NCBI GenBank assembly: GCA_037893225.1 | Contig: JAZGUH010000451.1 | Span: 1,754,001 to 1,818,000 of the forward strand | DNA length: 64,000 bases | From: Hippasteria phrygiana | Taxonomy: Eukaryota; Echinodermata; Asteroidea; Valvatida; Goniasteridae | Direction of reading: 5' to 3' | Part shown: in pieces, positions 26,101-40,485 of the stretch | Layout of the letters: the number at the start of each line of letters is the position of its first letter | How positions within the stretch are numbered: position 1 is the first letter of the stretch | Made by a program: the position numbers and the translations under genes | Notes under the pieces: generated by a model | Told to the model about the DNA's origin: nothing | Seen by the model: the letters and a program-made list of their open reading frames with translations, nothing else | Database searches by the model: none

Positions 26101-29100
26101 CCCATACGTGTGAAAATTACTGGATTTGGTCAATATCCCATTCAATTATGAACAGGGAAAGGAGGGGCGTTCATCTGAAAATGTGGCAAACGTTAAGCAG
26201 TCACAATGCAGTAAACGGAAGAACGCACACAGAGTTCACGGGAAGAAATTTGTTGCGAGGTTTGAATTTTCTCGAAGAGTTCTCACGCTGTGAAGCTGGC
26301 GATGGTCTCAAATTGTTGCGCTAGATCTAAGCTACCCATACGTGTGAACATTACTGGATTTGGTCAATATCCCATTCAAATATGAACAGGGAAAGGAGGG
26401 TCGTTCATCTGAAAATGTGGCAAACGTTAAGCAGTCACAATGCAGTAAACGGAAGAACGCACACAGAGTTCACAGGAAGAAATTTGTTGCGAGGTTTGAA
26501 TTTTGTCGAAGAGTTCTAACGCTGTGAAGCTGGCGATGGTCTCAAATTGTTGCGCTAGATCTAAGCTACCAATACGTGTGAAAATTGCTAGATTTGGTCA
26601 ATATCCCAATAAATTATGAACAGGGAAAGGAGGGGCGTTCATCTGAAAATGCGGCAAACGTTAAGCAGTCACAATGCAGTAAACGGGAGAACGCACACAG
26701 AGTTCACAGGAAGAAATTTGTTGCGAGGTTTGAATTTTCTCGAAGAGTTCTAACGCTGTGAAGCTGGCGATGGTCTCAAATTGTTGCGCTAGATCTAAGC
26801 TACCCATACGCGTGAAAATTACTGGATTTGGTCAATATCCCATTCAATTATGAACAGGGAAAGGAGGGGCGTTCATCTGAAAATGTGGCAAACGTTAAGC
26901 AGTCACAATGCAGTAAACGGAAGAACGCACACAGAGTTCACGGGAAGAAATTTGTTGCGAGGTTTGAATTTTCTCGAAGAGTTCTCACGCTGTGAAGCTG
27001 GCGATGGTCTCAAATTGTTGCGCTAGATCTAAGCTACCAATACGTGTGAAAATTGCTAGATTTGGTCAATATCCCAATAAATTATGAACAGGGAAAGGAG
27101 GGGCGTTCATCTGAAAATGCGGCAAACGTTAAGCAGTCACAATGCAGTAAACGGGAGAACGCACACAGAGTTCACAGGAAGAAATTTGTTGCGAGGTTTG
27201 AATTTTCTCGAAGAGTTCTAACGCTGTGAAGCTGGCGATGGTCTGAAATTGTTGCGCTAGATCTAAGCTACCCATACGTGTGAAAATTACTGGATTTGGT
27301 CAATATCTCATTCAATTATGAACAGGGAAAGGAGGGGCGTTCATCTGAAAATGTGGCAAACGTTAAGCAGTCACAATGCAGTAAACGGAAGAACGCACAC
27401 AGAGTTCACGGGAAGAAATTTGTTGCGAGGTTTGAATTTTCTCGAAGAGTTCTCACGCTATGAAGCTGGCGATGGTCTCAAATTGTTGCGCTAGATCTAA
27501 GCTACCCATACGTGTGAACATTACTGGATTTGGTCAATATCCCATTCAAATATGAACAGGGAAAGGAGGGTCGTTCATCTGAAAATGTGGCAAACGTTAA
27601 GCAGTCACAATGCAGTAAACGGAAGAACGCACACAGAGTTCACAGGAAGAAATTTGTTGCGAGGTTTGAATTTTCTCGAAGAGTTCTAACGCTGTGAAGC
27701 TGGCGATGGTCTCAAATTGTTGCGCTAGATCTAAGCTACCCATACGTGTGAAAATTACTGGATTTGGTCAATATCCCATTCAATTATGAACAGGGAAAGG
27801 AGGGGCGTTCATCTGAAAATGTGGCAAACGTTAAGCAGTCACAATGCAGTAAACGGAAGAACGCACACAGAGTTCACGGGAAGAAATTTGTTGCGAGGTT
27901 TGAATTTTCTCGAAGAGTTCTCACGCTGTGAAGCTGGCGATGGTCTCAAATTGTTGCGCTAGATCTAAGCTACCAATACGTGTGAAAATTGCTAGATTTG
28001 GTCAATATCCCAATAAATTATGAACAGGGAAAGGAGGGGCGTTCATCTGAAAATGCGGCAAACGTTAAGCAGTCACAATGCAGTAAACGGGAGAACGCAC
28101 ACAGAGTTCACAGGAAGAAATTTGTTGCGAGGTTTGAATTTTCTCGAAGAGTTCTAACGCTGTGAAGCTGGCGATGGTCTGAAATTGTTGCGCTAGATCT
28201 AAGCTACCCATACGTGTGAAAATTACTGGATTTGGTCAATATCTCATTCAATTATGAACAGGGAAAGGAGGGGCGTTCATCTGAAAATGTGGCAAACGTT
28301 AAGCAGTCACAATGCAGTAAACGGAAGAACGCACACAGAGTTCACGGGAAGAAATTTGTTGCGAGGTTTGAATTTTCTCGAAGAGTTCTCACGCTATGAA
28401 GCTGGCGATGGTCTCAAATTGTTGCGCTAGATCTAAGCTACCCATACGTGTGAACATTACTGGATTTGGTCAATATCCCATTCAAATATGAACAGGGAAA
28501 GGAGGGTCGTTCATCTGAAAATGTGGCAAACGTTAAGCAGTCACAATGCAGTAAACGGAAGAACGCACACAGAGTTCACAGGAAGAAATTTGTTGCGAGG
28601 TTTGAATTTTCTCGAAGAGTTCTAACGCTGTGAAGCTGGCGATGGTCTGAAATTGTTGCGCTAGATCTAAGCTACCCATACGTGTGAAAATTACTGGATT
28701 TGGTGAATATTTCATTCAATTATGAACAGGGAAAGGAGGGGCGTTCATCTGAAAATGTGGCAAACGTTGAGCAGTCACAATGCAGTAAACGGAAGAACGC
28801 ACACAGAGTTCACGGAAAGAAATTTGTTGCGAGGTTTGAATTTTCTCGAAGAGTTCTAACGCTGTGAAGCTGGCGATGGTCTGAAATTGTTGCGCTATAT
28901 CTAAGCTACCCATACGTGTGAAAATTGCTGGATTTGGTCAATATCCTATTAAATTATGAACAGGGAAAGGAGGGGCGTTCATCTGAAAATTTGGCAAACG
29001 TTAAGCAGCCACAATGCAGTAAACGGGAGAACGCACACAGAGTTCACGGGAAGAAATTTGTTGCGAGGTTTGAATTTTCTCGAAGAGTTCTAACGCTGTG

Positions 29101-32100
29101 AAGCTGGCGATAGTCTCAAATTGTTGCGCTAGATCTAAGCTACCAATACGTGTGAAAATTGCTGGATTTGGTCAATATCCCAATGAATTATGAACAGGGA
29201 AAGGAGGGGCGTTCATCTGAAAATTTGGCAAACGTTAAGCAGTCACAATGCAGTAAACGGGAGAACGCACAAAGAGTTCACAGGAAAAAAATGTTGCGAG
29301 GTTTGAATTTTCTCGAAGAGTTCTAACGCTGTGAAGCTGGCGATGGTCTCAAATTGTTGCGCTAGATCTAAGCTACCCATACGTGTGAAAATTACTGGAT
29401 TTGGTGAATATTTCATTCAATTATGAACAGGGAAAGGAGGGTCGTTCATCTGAAAATGTGGCAAACGTTAAGCAGTCACAATGCAGTAAACGGAAGAACG
29501 CACACAGAGTTCACAGGAAGAAATTTGTTGCGAGGTTTGAATTTTCTCGAAGAGTTCTAACGCTGTGAAGCTGGCGATGGTCTCAAATTGTTGCGCTAGA
29601 TCTAAGCTACCCATACGTGTGAAAATTACTGGATTTGGTGAATATCCCATTCAATTATGAACAGGGAAAGGAGGGGCGTTCATCTGAAAATGTGGCAAAC
29701 GTTAAGCAATCACAATGCAGTAAACGGAAGAACGCACACAGAGTTCACCGGAAGAAATTTGTTGCGAGGTTTGAATTTTCTCGAAGAGTTCTAACGCTGT
29801 GAAGCTGGCGATGGTCTCAAATTGTTGCGCTAGATCTAAGCTACCCATACGTGTGAAAATTGCTAGATTTGGTCAATATCCCAATAAATTATGAACAGGG
29901 AAAGGAGGGGCGTTCATCTGAAAATGTGGCAAACGTTAAGCAGTCACAATGCAGTAAACGGGAGAACGCACACAGAGTTCACAGGAAGAAATTTGTTGCG
30001 AGGTTTGAATTTTCTCGAAGAGTTCTCACGCTGTGAAGCTGGCGATGGTCTCAAATTGTTGCGCTAGATCTAAGCTACCCATACGTGTGAAAATTGGTAG
30101 ATTTGGTGAATATCCCATTCAATTATGAACAGGGAAAGGAGGGGCGTTCATCTGAAAATGTGGCAAACGTTAAGCAATCACAATGCAGTAAACGGAAGAA
30201 CGCACACAGAGTTCACCGGAAGAAATTTGTTGCGAGGTTTGAATTTTCTCGAAGAGTTCTAACGCTGTGAAGCTGGCGATGGTCTCAAATTGTTGCGCTA
30301 GATCTAAGCTACCCATACGTGTGAAAATTGCTAGATTTGGTCAATATCCCAATAAATTATGAACAGGGAAAGGAGGGGCGTTCATCTGAAAATGTGGCAA
30401 ACGTTAAGCAGTCACAATGCAGTAAACGGGAGAACGCACACAGAGTTCACAGGAAGAAATTTGTTGCGAGGTTTGAATTTTCTCGAAGAGTTCTAACGCT
30501 GTGAAGCTGGCGATGGTCTCAAATTGTTGCGCTAGATCTAAGCTACCCATACGTGTGAAAATTACTGGATTTGGTCAATATCCCATTCAATTATGAACAG
30601 GGAAAGGAGGGGCGTTCATCTGAAAATGTGGCAAACGTTAAGCAGTCACAATGCAGTAAACGGAAGAACGCACACAGAGTTCACAGGAAGAAATTTGTTG
30701 CGAGGTTTGAATTTTCTCGAAGAGTTCTAACGCTGTGAAGCTGGCGATGGTCTCAAATTGTTGCGCTAGATCTAAGCTACCCATACGTGTGAAAAGTACT
30801 GGATTTGGTGAATATTTCATTCAATTATGAACAGGGAAAGGAGGGGCGTTCATCTGAAAATGTGGCAAACGTTAAGCAGTCACAATGCAGTAAACGGAAG
30901 AACGCACACAGAGTTCACGGGAAGAAATTTGTTGCGAGGTTTGAATTTTCTCGAAGAGTTCTAACGCTGTGAAGCTGGCGATAGTCTCAAATTGTTGCGC
31001 TAGATCTAAGCTACCAATACGTGTGAAAATTGCTGGATTTGGTCAATATCCCAATAAATTATGAACAGGGAAAGGAGGGGCGTTCATCTGAAAATGTGGC
31101 AAACGTTAAGCAGTCACAATGCAGTAAACGGAAGAACGCACACAGAGTTCACGGAAAGAAATTTGTTGCGAGGTTTGAATTTTCTCGAAGAGTTCTAACG
31201 CTGTGAAGCTGGCGATGGTCTGAAATTGTTGCGCTATATCTAAGCTACCCATACGTGTGAAAATTGCTGGATTTGGTCAATATCCTATTAAATTATGAAC
31301 AGGGAAAGGAGGGGCGTTCATCTGAAAATTTGGCAAACGTTAAGCAGCCACAATGCAGTAAACGGGAGAACGCACACAGAGTTCACGGGAAGAAATTTGT
31401 TGCGAGGTTTGAATTTTCTCGAAGAGTTCTAACGCTGTGAAGCTGGCGATAGTCTCAAATTGTTGCGCTAGATCTAAGCTACCAATACGTGTGAAAATTG
31501 CTGGATTTGGTCAATATCCCAATAAATTATGAACAGGGAAAGGAGGGGCGTTCATCTGAAAATTTGGCAAACGTTAAGCAGTCACAATGCAGTAAACGGG
31601 AGAACGCACAAAGAGTTCACAGGAAAAAAATGTTGCGAGGTTTGAATTTTCTCGAAGAGTTCTAACGCTGTGAAGCTGGCGATGGTCTCAAATTGTTGCG
31701 CTAGATCTAAGCTACCCATACGTGTGAAAATTACTGGATTTGGTGAATATTTCATTCAATTATGAACAGGGAAAGGAGGGTCGTTCATCTGAAAATGTGG
31801 CAAACGTTAAGCAGTCACAATGCAGTAAACGGAAGAACGCACACAGAGTTCACAGGAAGAAATTTGTTGCGAGGTTTGAATTTTCTCGAAGAGTTCTAAC
31901 GCTGTGAAGCTGGCGATGGTCTCAAATTGTTGCGCTAGATCTAAGCTACCCATACGTGTGAAAATTACTGGATTTGGTGAATATCCCATTCAATTATGAA
32001 CAGGGAAAGGAGGGGCGTTCATCTGAAAATGTGGCAAACGTTAAGCAATCACAATGCAGTAAACGGAAGAACGCACACAGAGTTCACCGGAAGAAATTTG

Positions 32101-32988
32101 TTGCGAGGTTTGAATTTTCTCGAAGAGTTCTAACGCTGTGAAGCTGGCGATGGTCTGAAATTGTTGCGCTAGATCTAAGCTACCCATACGTGTGAAAATT
32201 ACTGGATTTGGTGAATATTTCATTCAATTATGAACAGGGAAAGGAGGGGCGTTCATCTGAAAATGTGGCAAACGTTAAGCAGTCACAATGCAGTAAACGG
32301 AAGAACGCACACAGAGTTCACGGAAAGAAATTTGTTGCGAGGTTTGAATTTTCTCGAAGAGTTCTAACGCTGTGAAGCTGGCGATGGTCTGAAATTGTTG
32401 CGCTATATCTAAGCTACCCATACGTGTGAAAATTGCTGGATTTGGTCAATATCCTATTAAATTATGAACAGGGAAAGGAGGGGCGTTCATCTGAAAATTT
32501 GGCAAACGTTAGGCAGCCACAATGCAGTAAACGGGAGAACGCACACAGAGTTCACGGGAAGAAATTTGTTGCGAGGTTTGAATTTTCTCGAAGAGTTCTA
32601 ACGCTGTGAAGCTGGCGATAGTCTCAAATTGTTGCGCTAGATCTAAGCTACCAATACGTGTGAAAATTGCTGGATTTGGTCAATATCCCAATGAATTATG
32701 AACAGGGAAAGGAGGGGCGTTCATCTGAAAATTTGGCAAACGTTAAGCAGTCACAATGCAGTAAACGGGAGAACGCACAAAGAGTTCACAGGAAAAAAAT
32801 GTTGCGAGGTTTGAATTTTCTCGAAGAGTTCTAACGCTGTGAAGCTGGCGATGGTCTCAAATTGTTGCGCTAGATCTAAGCTACCCATACGTGTGAAAAT
32901 TACTGGATTTGGTGAATATTTCATTCAATTATGAACAGGGAAAGGAGGGTCGTTCATCTGAAAATGTGGCAAACGTTAAGCAGTCACA
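23165..32988 (+). repeat. Long mixed region with shuffled 3- to 6-monomer runs
   Basis: Forty-two monomers, all satellite, including A7 short copies at 23399-23631, 29248-29480, 31587-31819 and 32756-32988. Runs recur with variable spacing. The trio 'tatctcattc' - 'gaacatt/caaatatg' - 'cagg/tctgaaat' appears at about 20825, 21995 and 28078. The 'aaaattggtagattt' variant appears at about 20503, 23773, 25647 and 30092. The cluster 'cggaaag' - 'cagccac/gatag' - A7 - 'gtgaatatccc' appears around 28.8-29.6, 31.1-32.0 and 32.3-33.1 kb. This is the precursor order of the 6-mer. At 28769 a single A-to-G change ('cgttgagcag') is private to one copy. Confidence 0.75.
28716..28913 (-). other. Extended repeat frame from a single stop loss
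   Basis: A private A-to-G change at 28769 ('cgttgagcag' instead of 'cgttaagcag') turns the usual TAA into CAA. The minus-strand frame therefore reads on about 17 codons to the next in-frame TGA in 'ttcaattatg'. This shows directly that each monomer has at least two independent stops in this frame. It is not a gene. Confidence 0.8.
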
Positions 32989-34391
32989 ATGCAGTAAACG
33001 GAAGAACGCACACAGAGTTCACAGGAAGACATTTGTTGCGAGGTTTGAATTTTCTCGAAGAGTTCTAACGCTGTGAAGCTGGCGATGGTCTCAAATTGTT
33101 GCGCTAGATCTAAGCTACCCATACGTGTGAAAATTACTGGATTTGGTGAATATCCCATTCAATTATGAACAGGGAAAGGAGGGGCGTTCATCTGAAAATG
33201 TGGCAAACGTTAAGCAATCACAATGCAGTAAACGGAAGAACGCACACAGAGTTCACCGGAAGAAATTTGTTGCGAGGTTTGAATTTTCTCGAAGAGTTCT
33301 AACGCTGTGAAGCTGGCGATGGTCTCAAATTGTTGCGCTAGATCTAAGCTACCCATACGTGTGAAAATTACTGGATTTGGTGAATATTTCATTCAATTAT
33401 GAACAGGGAAAGGAGGGGCGTTCATCTGAAAATGTGGCAAACGTTAAGCAGTCACAATGCAGTAAACGGAAGAACGCACACAGAGTTCACGGGAAGAAAT
33501 TTGTTGCGAGGTTTGAATTTTCTCGAAGAGTTCTAACGCTGTGAAGCTGGCGATAGTCTCAAATTGTTGCGCTAGATCTAAGCTACCAATACGTGTGAAA
33601 ATTGCTAGATTTGGTCAATATCCCAATAAATTATGAACAGGGAAAGGAGGGGCGTTCATCTGAAAATGTGGCAAACGTTAAGCAGTCACAATGCAGTAAA
33701 CGGAAGAACGCACACAGAGTTCACGGAAAGAAATTTGTTGCGAGGTTTGAATTTTCTCGAAGAGTTCTAACGCTGTGAAGCTGGCGATGGTCTGAAATTG
33801 TTGCGCTATATCTAAGCTACCCATACGTGTGAAAATTGCTGGATTTGGTCAATATCCTATTAAATTATGAACAGGGAAAGGAGGGGCGTTCATCTGAAAA
33901 TTTGGCAAACGTTAAGCAGCCACAATGCAGTAAACGGGAGAACGCACACAGAGTTCACGGGAAGAAATTTGTTGCGAGGTTTGAATTTTCTGGAAGAGTT
34001 CTAACGCTGTGAAGCTGGCGATAGTCTCAAATTGTTGCGCTAGATCTAAGCTACCAATACGTGTGAAAATTGCTGGATTTGGTCAATATCCCAATAAATT
34101 ATGAACAGGGAAAGGAGGGGCGTTCATCTGAAAATTTGGCAAACGTTAAGCAGTCACAATGCAGTAAACGGGAGAACGCACAAAGAGTTCACAGGAAAAA
34201 AATGTTGCGAGGTTTGAATTTTCTCGAAGAGTTCTAACGCTGTGAAGCTGGCGATGGTCTCAAATTGTTGCGCTAGATCTAAGCTACCCATACGTGTGAA
34301 AATTACTGGATTTGGTGAATATTTCATTCAATTATGAACAGGGAAAGGAGGGTCGTTCATCTGAAAATGTGGCAAACGTTAAGCAGTCACA
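32989..34391 (+). repeat. Hexameric HOR unit, 1403 bp (isolated copy)
   Basis: Six monomers, five of 234 bp and one of 233 bp. They are 'cagg/gaagacatttg/gtgaatatccc', 'caatcac-caccgg/tttcattc', 'gatag/ttgctag', 'cggaaag/gctatatc/cctattaaatt', 'cagccac/tctggaagag/gatag', and an A7 short monomer. It is the same HOR as the three tandem copies 7953 bp downstream, but has 'gttcatctg' where all three of those have 'gttcgtctg'. Confidence 0.88.
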
Positions 34392-36099
34392 ATGCAGTAA
34401 ACGGAAGAACGCACACAGAGTTCACAGGAAGAAATTTGTTGCGAGGTTTGAATTTTCTCGAAGAGTTCTAACGCTGTGAAGCTGGCGATGGTCTCAAATT
34501 GTTGCGCTAGATCTAAGCTACCCATACGTGTGAAAATTACTGGATTTGGTGAATATCCCATTCAATTATGAACAGGGAAAGGAGGGGCGTTCATCTGAAA
34601 ATGTGGCAAACGTTAAGCAATCACAATGCAGTAAACGGAAGAACGCACACATAGTTCACCGGAAGAAATTTGTTGCGAGGTTTGAATTTTCTCGAAGAGT
34701 TCTAACGCTGTGAAGCTGGCGATGGTCTCAAATTGTTGCGCTAGATCTAAGCTACCCATACGTGTGAAAATTGCTAGATTTGGTCAATATCCCAATAAAT
34801 TATGAACAGGGAAAGGAGGGGCGTTCATCTGAAAATGTGGCAAACGTTAAGCAGTCACAATGCAGTAAACGGGAGAACGCACACAGAGTTCACAGGAAGA
34901 AATTTGTTGCGAGGTTTGAATTTTTTCGAAGAGTTCTAACGCTGTGAAGCTGGCGATGGTCTCAAATTGTTGCGCTAGATCTAAGCTACCCATACGTGTG
35001 AAAATTACTGGATTTGGTCAATATCCCATTCAATTATGAACAGGGAAAGGAGGGGCGTTCATCTGAAAATGTGGCAAACGTTAAGCAGTCACAATGCAGT
35101 AAACGGAAGAACGCACACAGAGTTCACGGGAAGAAATTTGTTGCGAGGTTTGAATTTTCTCGAAGAGTTCTCACGCTATGAAGCTGGCGATGGTCTCAAA
35201 TTGTTGCGCTAGATCTAAGCTACCCATACGTGTGAACATTACTGGATTTGGTCAATATCCCATTCAAATATGAACAGGGAAAGGAGGGTCGTTCATCTGA
35301 AAATGTGGCAAACGTTAAGCAGTCACAATGCAGTAAACGGAAGAACGCACACAGAGTTCACAGGAAGAAATTTGTTGCGAGGTTTGAATTTTCTCGAAGA
35401 GTTCTAACGCTGTGAAGCTGGCGATGGTCTCAAATTGTTGCGCTAGATCTAAGCTACCCATACGTGTGAAAATTACTGGATTTGGTGAATATTTCATTCA
35501 ATTATGAACAGGGAAAGGAGGGTCGTTCATCTGAAAATGTGGCAAACGTTAAGCAGTCACAATGCAGTAAACGGAAGAACGCACACAGAGTTCACTGGAA
35601 GAAATTTGTTGCGAGGTTTGAATTTTCTCGAAGAGTTCTAACGCTGTGAAGCTGGCGATGGTCTCAAATTGTTGCGCTAGATCTAAGCTACCAATACGTG
35701 AGAAAATTGCTAGATTTGGTGAATATCCCAATAAATTATGAACAGGGAAAGGAGGGGCGTTCATCTGAAAATGTGGCAAACGTTAAGCAGTCACAATGCA
35801 GTAAACGGGAGAACGCACACAGAGTTCACAGGAAGAAATTTGTTGCGAGGTTTGAATTTTCTCGAAGAGTTCTAACGCTGTGAAGCTGGCGATGGTCTCA
35901 AATTGTTGCGCTAGATCTAAGCTACCCATACGTGTGAAAATTACTGGATTTGGTGAATATCCCATTCAATTATGAACAGGGAAAGGAGGGGCGTTCATCT
36001 GAAAATGTGGCAAACGTTAAGCAGTCACAATGCAGTAAACGGAAGAACGTACACAGAGTTCACCGGAAGAAATTTGTTGCGAGGTTTGAATTTTCTGGA
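34392..36099 (+). repeat. Monomers between 6-mer copy and 36-mer duplication
   Basis: The first five monomers (34392-35561) are a near copy of 36731-37900, offset 2339 bp, including the rare 'gaattttttcgaag' variant (C-to-T at 34925 and 37264). The monomer at about 35562-35795 carries 'tacgtgagaaaattgctag', in which the usual TGA of 'gtgtgaaaa' is lost. It is shared with about 38135 and 46555. The monomer at about 36030 has 'gaacgtacac' and 'tctggaag', which characterise the 38.6-40.0 kb region. Confidence 0.8.
35698..35883 (+). other. Non-coding plus-strand frame in 'gtgagaaaa' monomers (three copies)
   Basis: A change of 'gtgtgaaaa' to 'gtgagaaaa' removes a TGA and opens a 61-codon frame with a GTG start, here and at 38271-38456 and 46691-46876. 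The three copies are explained by segmental duplication of the monomer (offsets 2573 and 8420 bp), not by selection for a protein. The predicted peptide is basic, with no recognisable domain. Confidence 0.8.
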
Positions 36100-39000
36100 A
36101 GAGTTCTAACGCTGTGAAGCTGGCGATGGTCTGAAATTGTTGCGCTATATCTAAGCTACCCATACGTGTGAAAATTGCTGGATTTGGTCAATATCCTATT
36201 AAATTATGAACAGGGAAAGGAGGGGCGTTCATCTGAAAATTTGGCAAACGTTAAGCAGCCACAATGCAGTAAACGGGAGAACGCACACAGAGTTCACGGG
36301 AAGAAATTTGTTGCGAGGTTTGAATTTTCTGGAAGAGTTCTAACGCTGTGAAGCTGGCGATAGTCTCAAATTGTTGCGCTAGATCTAAGCTACCAATACG
36401 TGTGAAAATTGCTGGATTTGGTCAATATCCCAATAAATTATGAACAGGGAAAGGAGGGGCGTTCATCTGAAAATTTGGCAAACGTTAAGCAGTCACAATG
36501 CAGTAAACGGGAGAACGCACAAAGAGTTCACAGGAAAAAAATGTTGCGAGGTTTGAATTTTCTCGAAGAGTTCTAACGCTGTGAAGCTGGCGATGGTCTC
36601 AAATTGTTGCGCTAGATCTAAGCTACCCATACGTGTGAAAATTACTGGATTTGGTGAATATTTCATTCAATTATGAACAGGGAAAGGAGGGTCGTTCATC
36701 TGAAAATGTGGCAAACGTTAAGCAGTCACAATGCAGTAAACGGAAGAACGCACACAGAGTTCACAGGAAGAAATTTGTTGCGAGGTTTGAATTTTCTCGA
36801 AGAGTTCTAACGCTGTGAAGCTGGCGATGGTCTCAAATTGTTGCGCTAGATCTAAGCTACCCATACGTGTGAAAATTACTGGATTTGGTGAATATCCCAT
36901 TCAATTATGAACAGGGAAAGGAGGGGCGTTCATCTGAAAATGTGGCAAACGTTAAGCAATCACAATGCAGTAAACGGAAGAACGCACACAGAGTTCACCG
37001 GAAGAAATTTGTTGCGAGGTTTGAATTTTCTCGAAGAGTTCTAACGCTGTGAAGCTGGCGATGGTCTCAAATTGTTGCGCTAGATCTAAGCTACCCATAC
37101 GTGTGAAAATTGCTAGATTTGGTCAATATCCCAATAAATTATGAACAGGGAAAGGAGGGGCGTTCATCTGAAAATGTGGCAAACGTTAAGCAGTCACAAT
37201 GCAGTAAACGGGAGAACGCACACAGAGTTCACAGGAAGAAATTTGTTGCGAGGTTTGAATTTTTTCGAAGAGTTCTAACGCTGTGAAGCTGGCGATGGTC
37301 TCAAATTGTTGCGCTAGATCTAAGCTACCCATACGTGTGAAAATTACTGGATTTGGTCAATATCCCATTCAATTATGAACAGGGAAAGGAGGGGCGTTCA
37401 TCTGAAAATGTGGCAAACGTTAAGCAGTCACAATGCAGTAAACGGAAGAACGCACACAGAGTTCACGGGAAGAAATTTGTTGCAAGGTTTGAATTTTCTC
37501 GAAGAGTTCTCACGCTATGAAGCTGGCGATGGTCTCAAATTGTTGCGCTAGATCTAAGCTACCCATACGTGTGAACATTACTGGATTTGGTCAATATCCC
37601 ATTCAAATATGAACAGGGAAAGGAGGGTCGTTCATCTGAAAATGTGGCAAACGTTAAGCAGTCACAATGCAGTAAACGGAAGAACGCACACAGAGTTCAC
37701 AGGAAGAAATTTGTTGCGAGGTTTGAATTTTCTCGAAGAGTTCTAACGCTGTGAAGCTGGCGATGGTCTCAAATTGTTGCGCTAGATCTAAGCTACCCAT
37801 ACGTGTGAAAATTACTGGATTTGGTGAATATTTCATTCAATTATGAACAGGGAAAGGAGGGTCGTTCATCTGAAAATGTGGCAAACGTTAAGCAGTCACA
37901 ATGCAGTAAACGGAAGAACGCACACAGAGTTCACAGGAAGAAATTTGTTGCGAGGTTTGAATTTTCTCGAAGAGTTCTAACGCTGTGAAGCTGGCGATGG
38001 TCTCAAATTGTTGCGCTAGATCTAAGCTACCCATACGTGTGAAAATTACTGGATTTGGTGAATATCCCATTCAATTATGAACAGGGAAAGGAGGGGCGTT
38101 CATCTGAAAATGTGGCAAACGTTAAGCAATAACAATGCAGTAAACGGAAGAACGCACACAGAGTTCACTGGAAGAAATTTGTTGCGAGGTTTGAATTTTC
38201 TCGAAGAGTTCTAACGCTGTGAAGCTGGCGATGGTCTCAAATTGTTGCGCTAGATCTAAGCTACCAATACGTGAGAAAATTGCTAGATTTGGTGAATATC
38301 CCAATAAATTATGAACAGGGAAAGGAGGGGCGTTCATCTGAAAATGTGGCAAACGTTAAGCAGTCACAATGCAGTAAACGGGAGAACGCACACAGAGTTC
38401 ACAGGAAGAAATTTGTTGCGAGGTTTGAATTTTCTCGAAGAGTTCTAACGCTGTGAAGCTGGCGATGGTCTCAAATTGTTGCGCTAGATCTAAGCTACCC
38501 ATACGTGTGAAAATTACTGGATTTGGTGAATATCCCATTCAATTATGAACAGGGAAAGGAGGGGCGTTCATCTGAAAATGTGGCAAACGTTAAGCAGTCA
38601 CAATGCAGTAAACGGAAGAACGTACACAGAGTTCACCGGAAGAAATTTGTTGCGAGGTTTGAATTTTCTGGAAGAGTTCTAACGCTGTGAAGCTGGCGAT
38701 GGTCTCAAATTGTTGCGCTAGATCTAAGCTACCAATACGTGTGAAAATTGCTAGATTTGGTCAATATCCCAATAAATTATGAACAGGGAAAGGAGGGGCG
38801 TTCATCTGAAAATGTGGCAAACGTTAAGCAGTCACAATGCAGTAAACGGGAGAACGCACACAGAGTTCACAGGAAGAAATTTGTTGCGAGGTTTGAATTT
38901 TCTCGAAGAGTTCTAACGCTGTGAAGCTGGCGATGGTCTGAAATTGTTGCGCTAGATCTAAGCTACCCATACGTGTGAAAATTACTGGATTTGGTGAATA

Positions 39001-40485
39001 TTTCATTCAATTATGAACAGGGAAAGGAGGGGCGTTCATCTGAAAATGTGGCAAACGTTAAGCAGTCACAATGCAGTAAACGGAAGAACGCACACAGAGT
39101 TCACAGGAAGAAATTTGTTGCGAAGTTTGAATTTTCTCGAAGAGTTCTAACGCTGTGAAGCTGGCGATGGTCTCAAATTGTTGCGCTAGATCTAAGCTAC
39201 CCATACGTGTGAAAATTACTGGATTTGGTGAATATCCCATTCAATTATGAACAGGGAAAGGAGGGGCGTTCATCTGAAAATGTGGCAAACGTTAAGCAGT
39301 CACAATGCAGTAAACGGAAGAACGTACACAGAGTTCACCGGAAGAAATTTGTTGCGAGGTTTGAATTTTCTGGAAGAGTTCTAACGCTGTGAAGCTGGCG
39401 ATGGTCTCAAATTGTTGCGCTAGATCTAAGCTACCAATACGTGTGAAAATTGCTAGATTTGGTCAATATCCCAATAAATTATGAACAGGGAAAGGAGGGG
39501 CGTTCATCTGAAAATGTGGCAAACGTTAAGCAGTCACAATGCAGTAAACGGGAGAACGCACACAGAGTTCACAGGAAGAAATTTGTTGCGAGGTTTGAAT
39601 TTTCTCGAAGAGTTCTAACGCTGTGAAGCTGGCGATGGTCTGAAATTGTTGCGCTAGATCTAAGCTACCCATACGTGTGAAAATTACTGGATTTGGTGAA
39701 TATCCCATTCAATTATGAACAGGGAAAGGAGGGGCGTTCATCTGAAAATGTGGCAAACGTTAAGCAGTCACAATGCAGTAAACGGAAGAACGTACACAGA
39801 GTTCACCGGAAGAAATTTGTTGCGAGGTTTGAATTTTCTGGAAGAGTTCTAACGCTGTGAAGCTGGCGATGGTCTCAAATTGTTGCGCTAGATCTAAGCT
39901 ACCAATACGTGTGAAAATTGCTAGATTTGGTCAATATCCCAATAAATTATGAACAGGGAAAGGAGGGGCGTTCATCTGAAAATGTGGCAAACGTTAAGCA
40001 GTCACAATGCAGTAAACGGGAGAACGCACACAGAGTTCACAGGAAGAAATTTGTTGCGAGGTTTGAATTTTCTCGAAGAGTTCTAACGCTGTGAAGCTGG
40101 CGATGGTCTGAAATTGTTGCGCTAGATCTAAGCTACCCATACGTGTGAAAATTACTGGATTTGGTGAATATTTCATTCAATTATGAACAGGGAAAGGAGG
40201 GGCGTTCATCTGAAAATGTGGCAAACGTTAAGCAGTCACAATGCAGTAAACGGAAGAACGCACACAGAGTTCACAGGAAGAAATTTGTTGCGAAGTTTGA
40301 ATTTTCTCGAAGAGTTCTAACGCTGTGAAGCTGGCGATGGTCTCAAATTGTTGCGCTAGATCTAAGCTACCCATACGTGTGAAAATTACTGGATTTGGTG
40401 AATATCCCATTCAATTATGAACAGGGAAAGGAGGGGCGTTCATCTGAAAATGTGGCAAACGTTAAGCAGTCACAATGCAGTAAAC
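36100..40485 (+). repeat. Large duplicated block, left copy (about 4.4 kb)
   Basis: Matches 44520-48905 at a constant offset of 8420 bp (36 monomers, four of them 233 bp). By eye I find only four differences: 36231 A vs 44651 G, 37467 G vs 45887 A, 37484 A vs 45904 G, and 40334 G vs 48754 A. Inside the block, 38603-39772 and what follows form a further 5-mer ('gtacac/caccgg/tctgg', 'tctgaaat/tttcattc', 'gcgaagtttg', 'gtacac', 'tctgaaat/tatccc'). The match ends near 40485, where the copies diverge to 'aaacgggag' and 'aaacggaag/gtacac'. Confidence 0.88.
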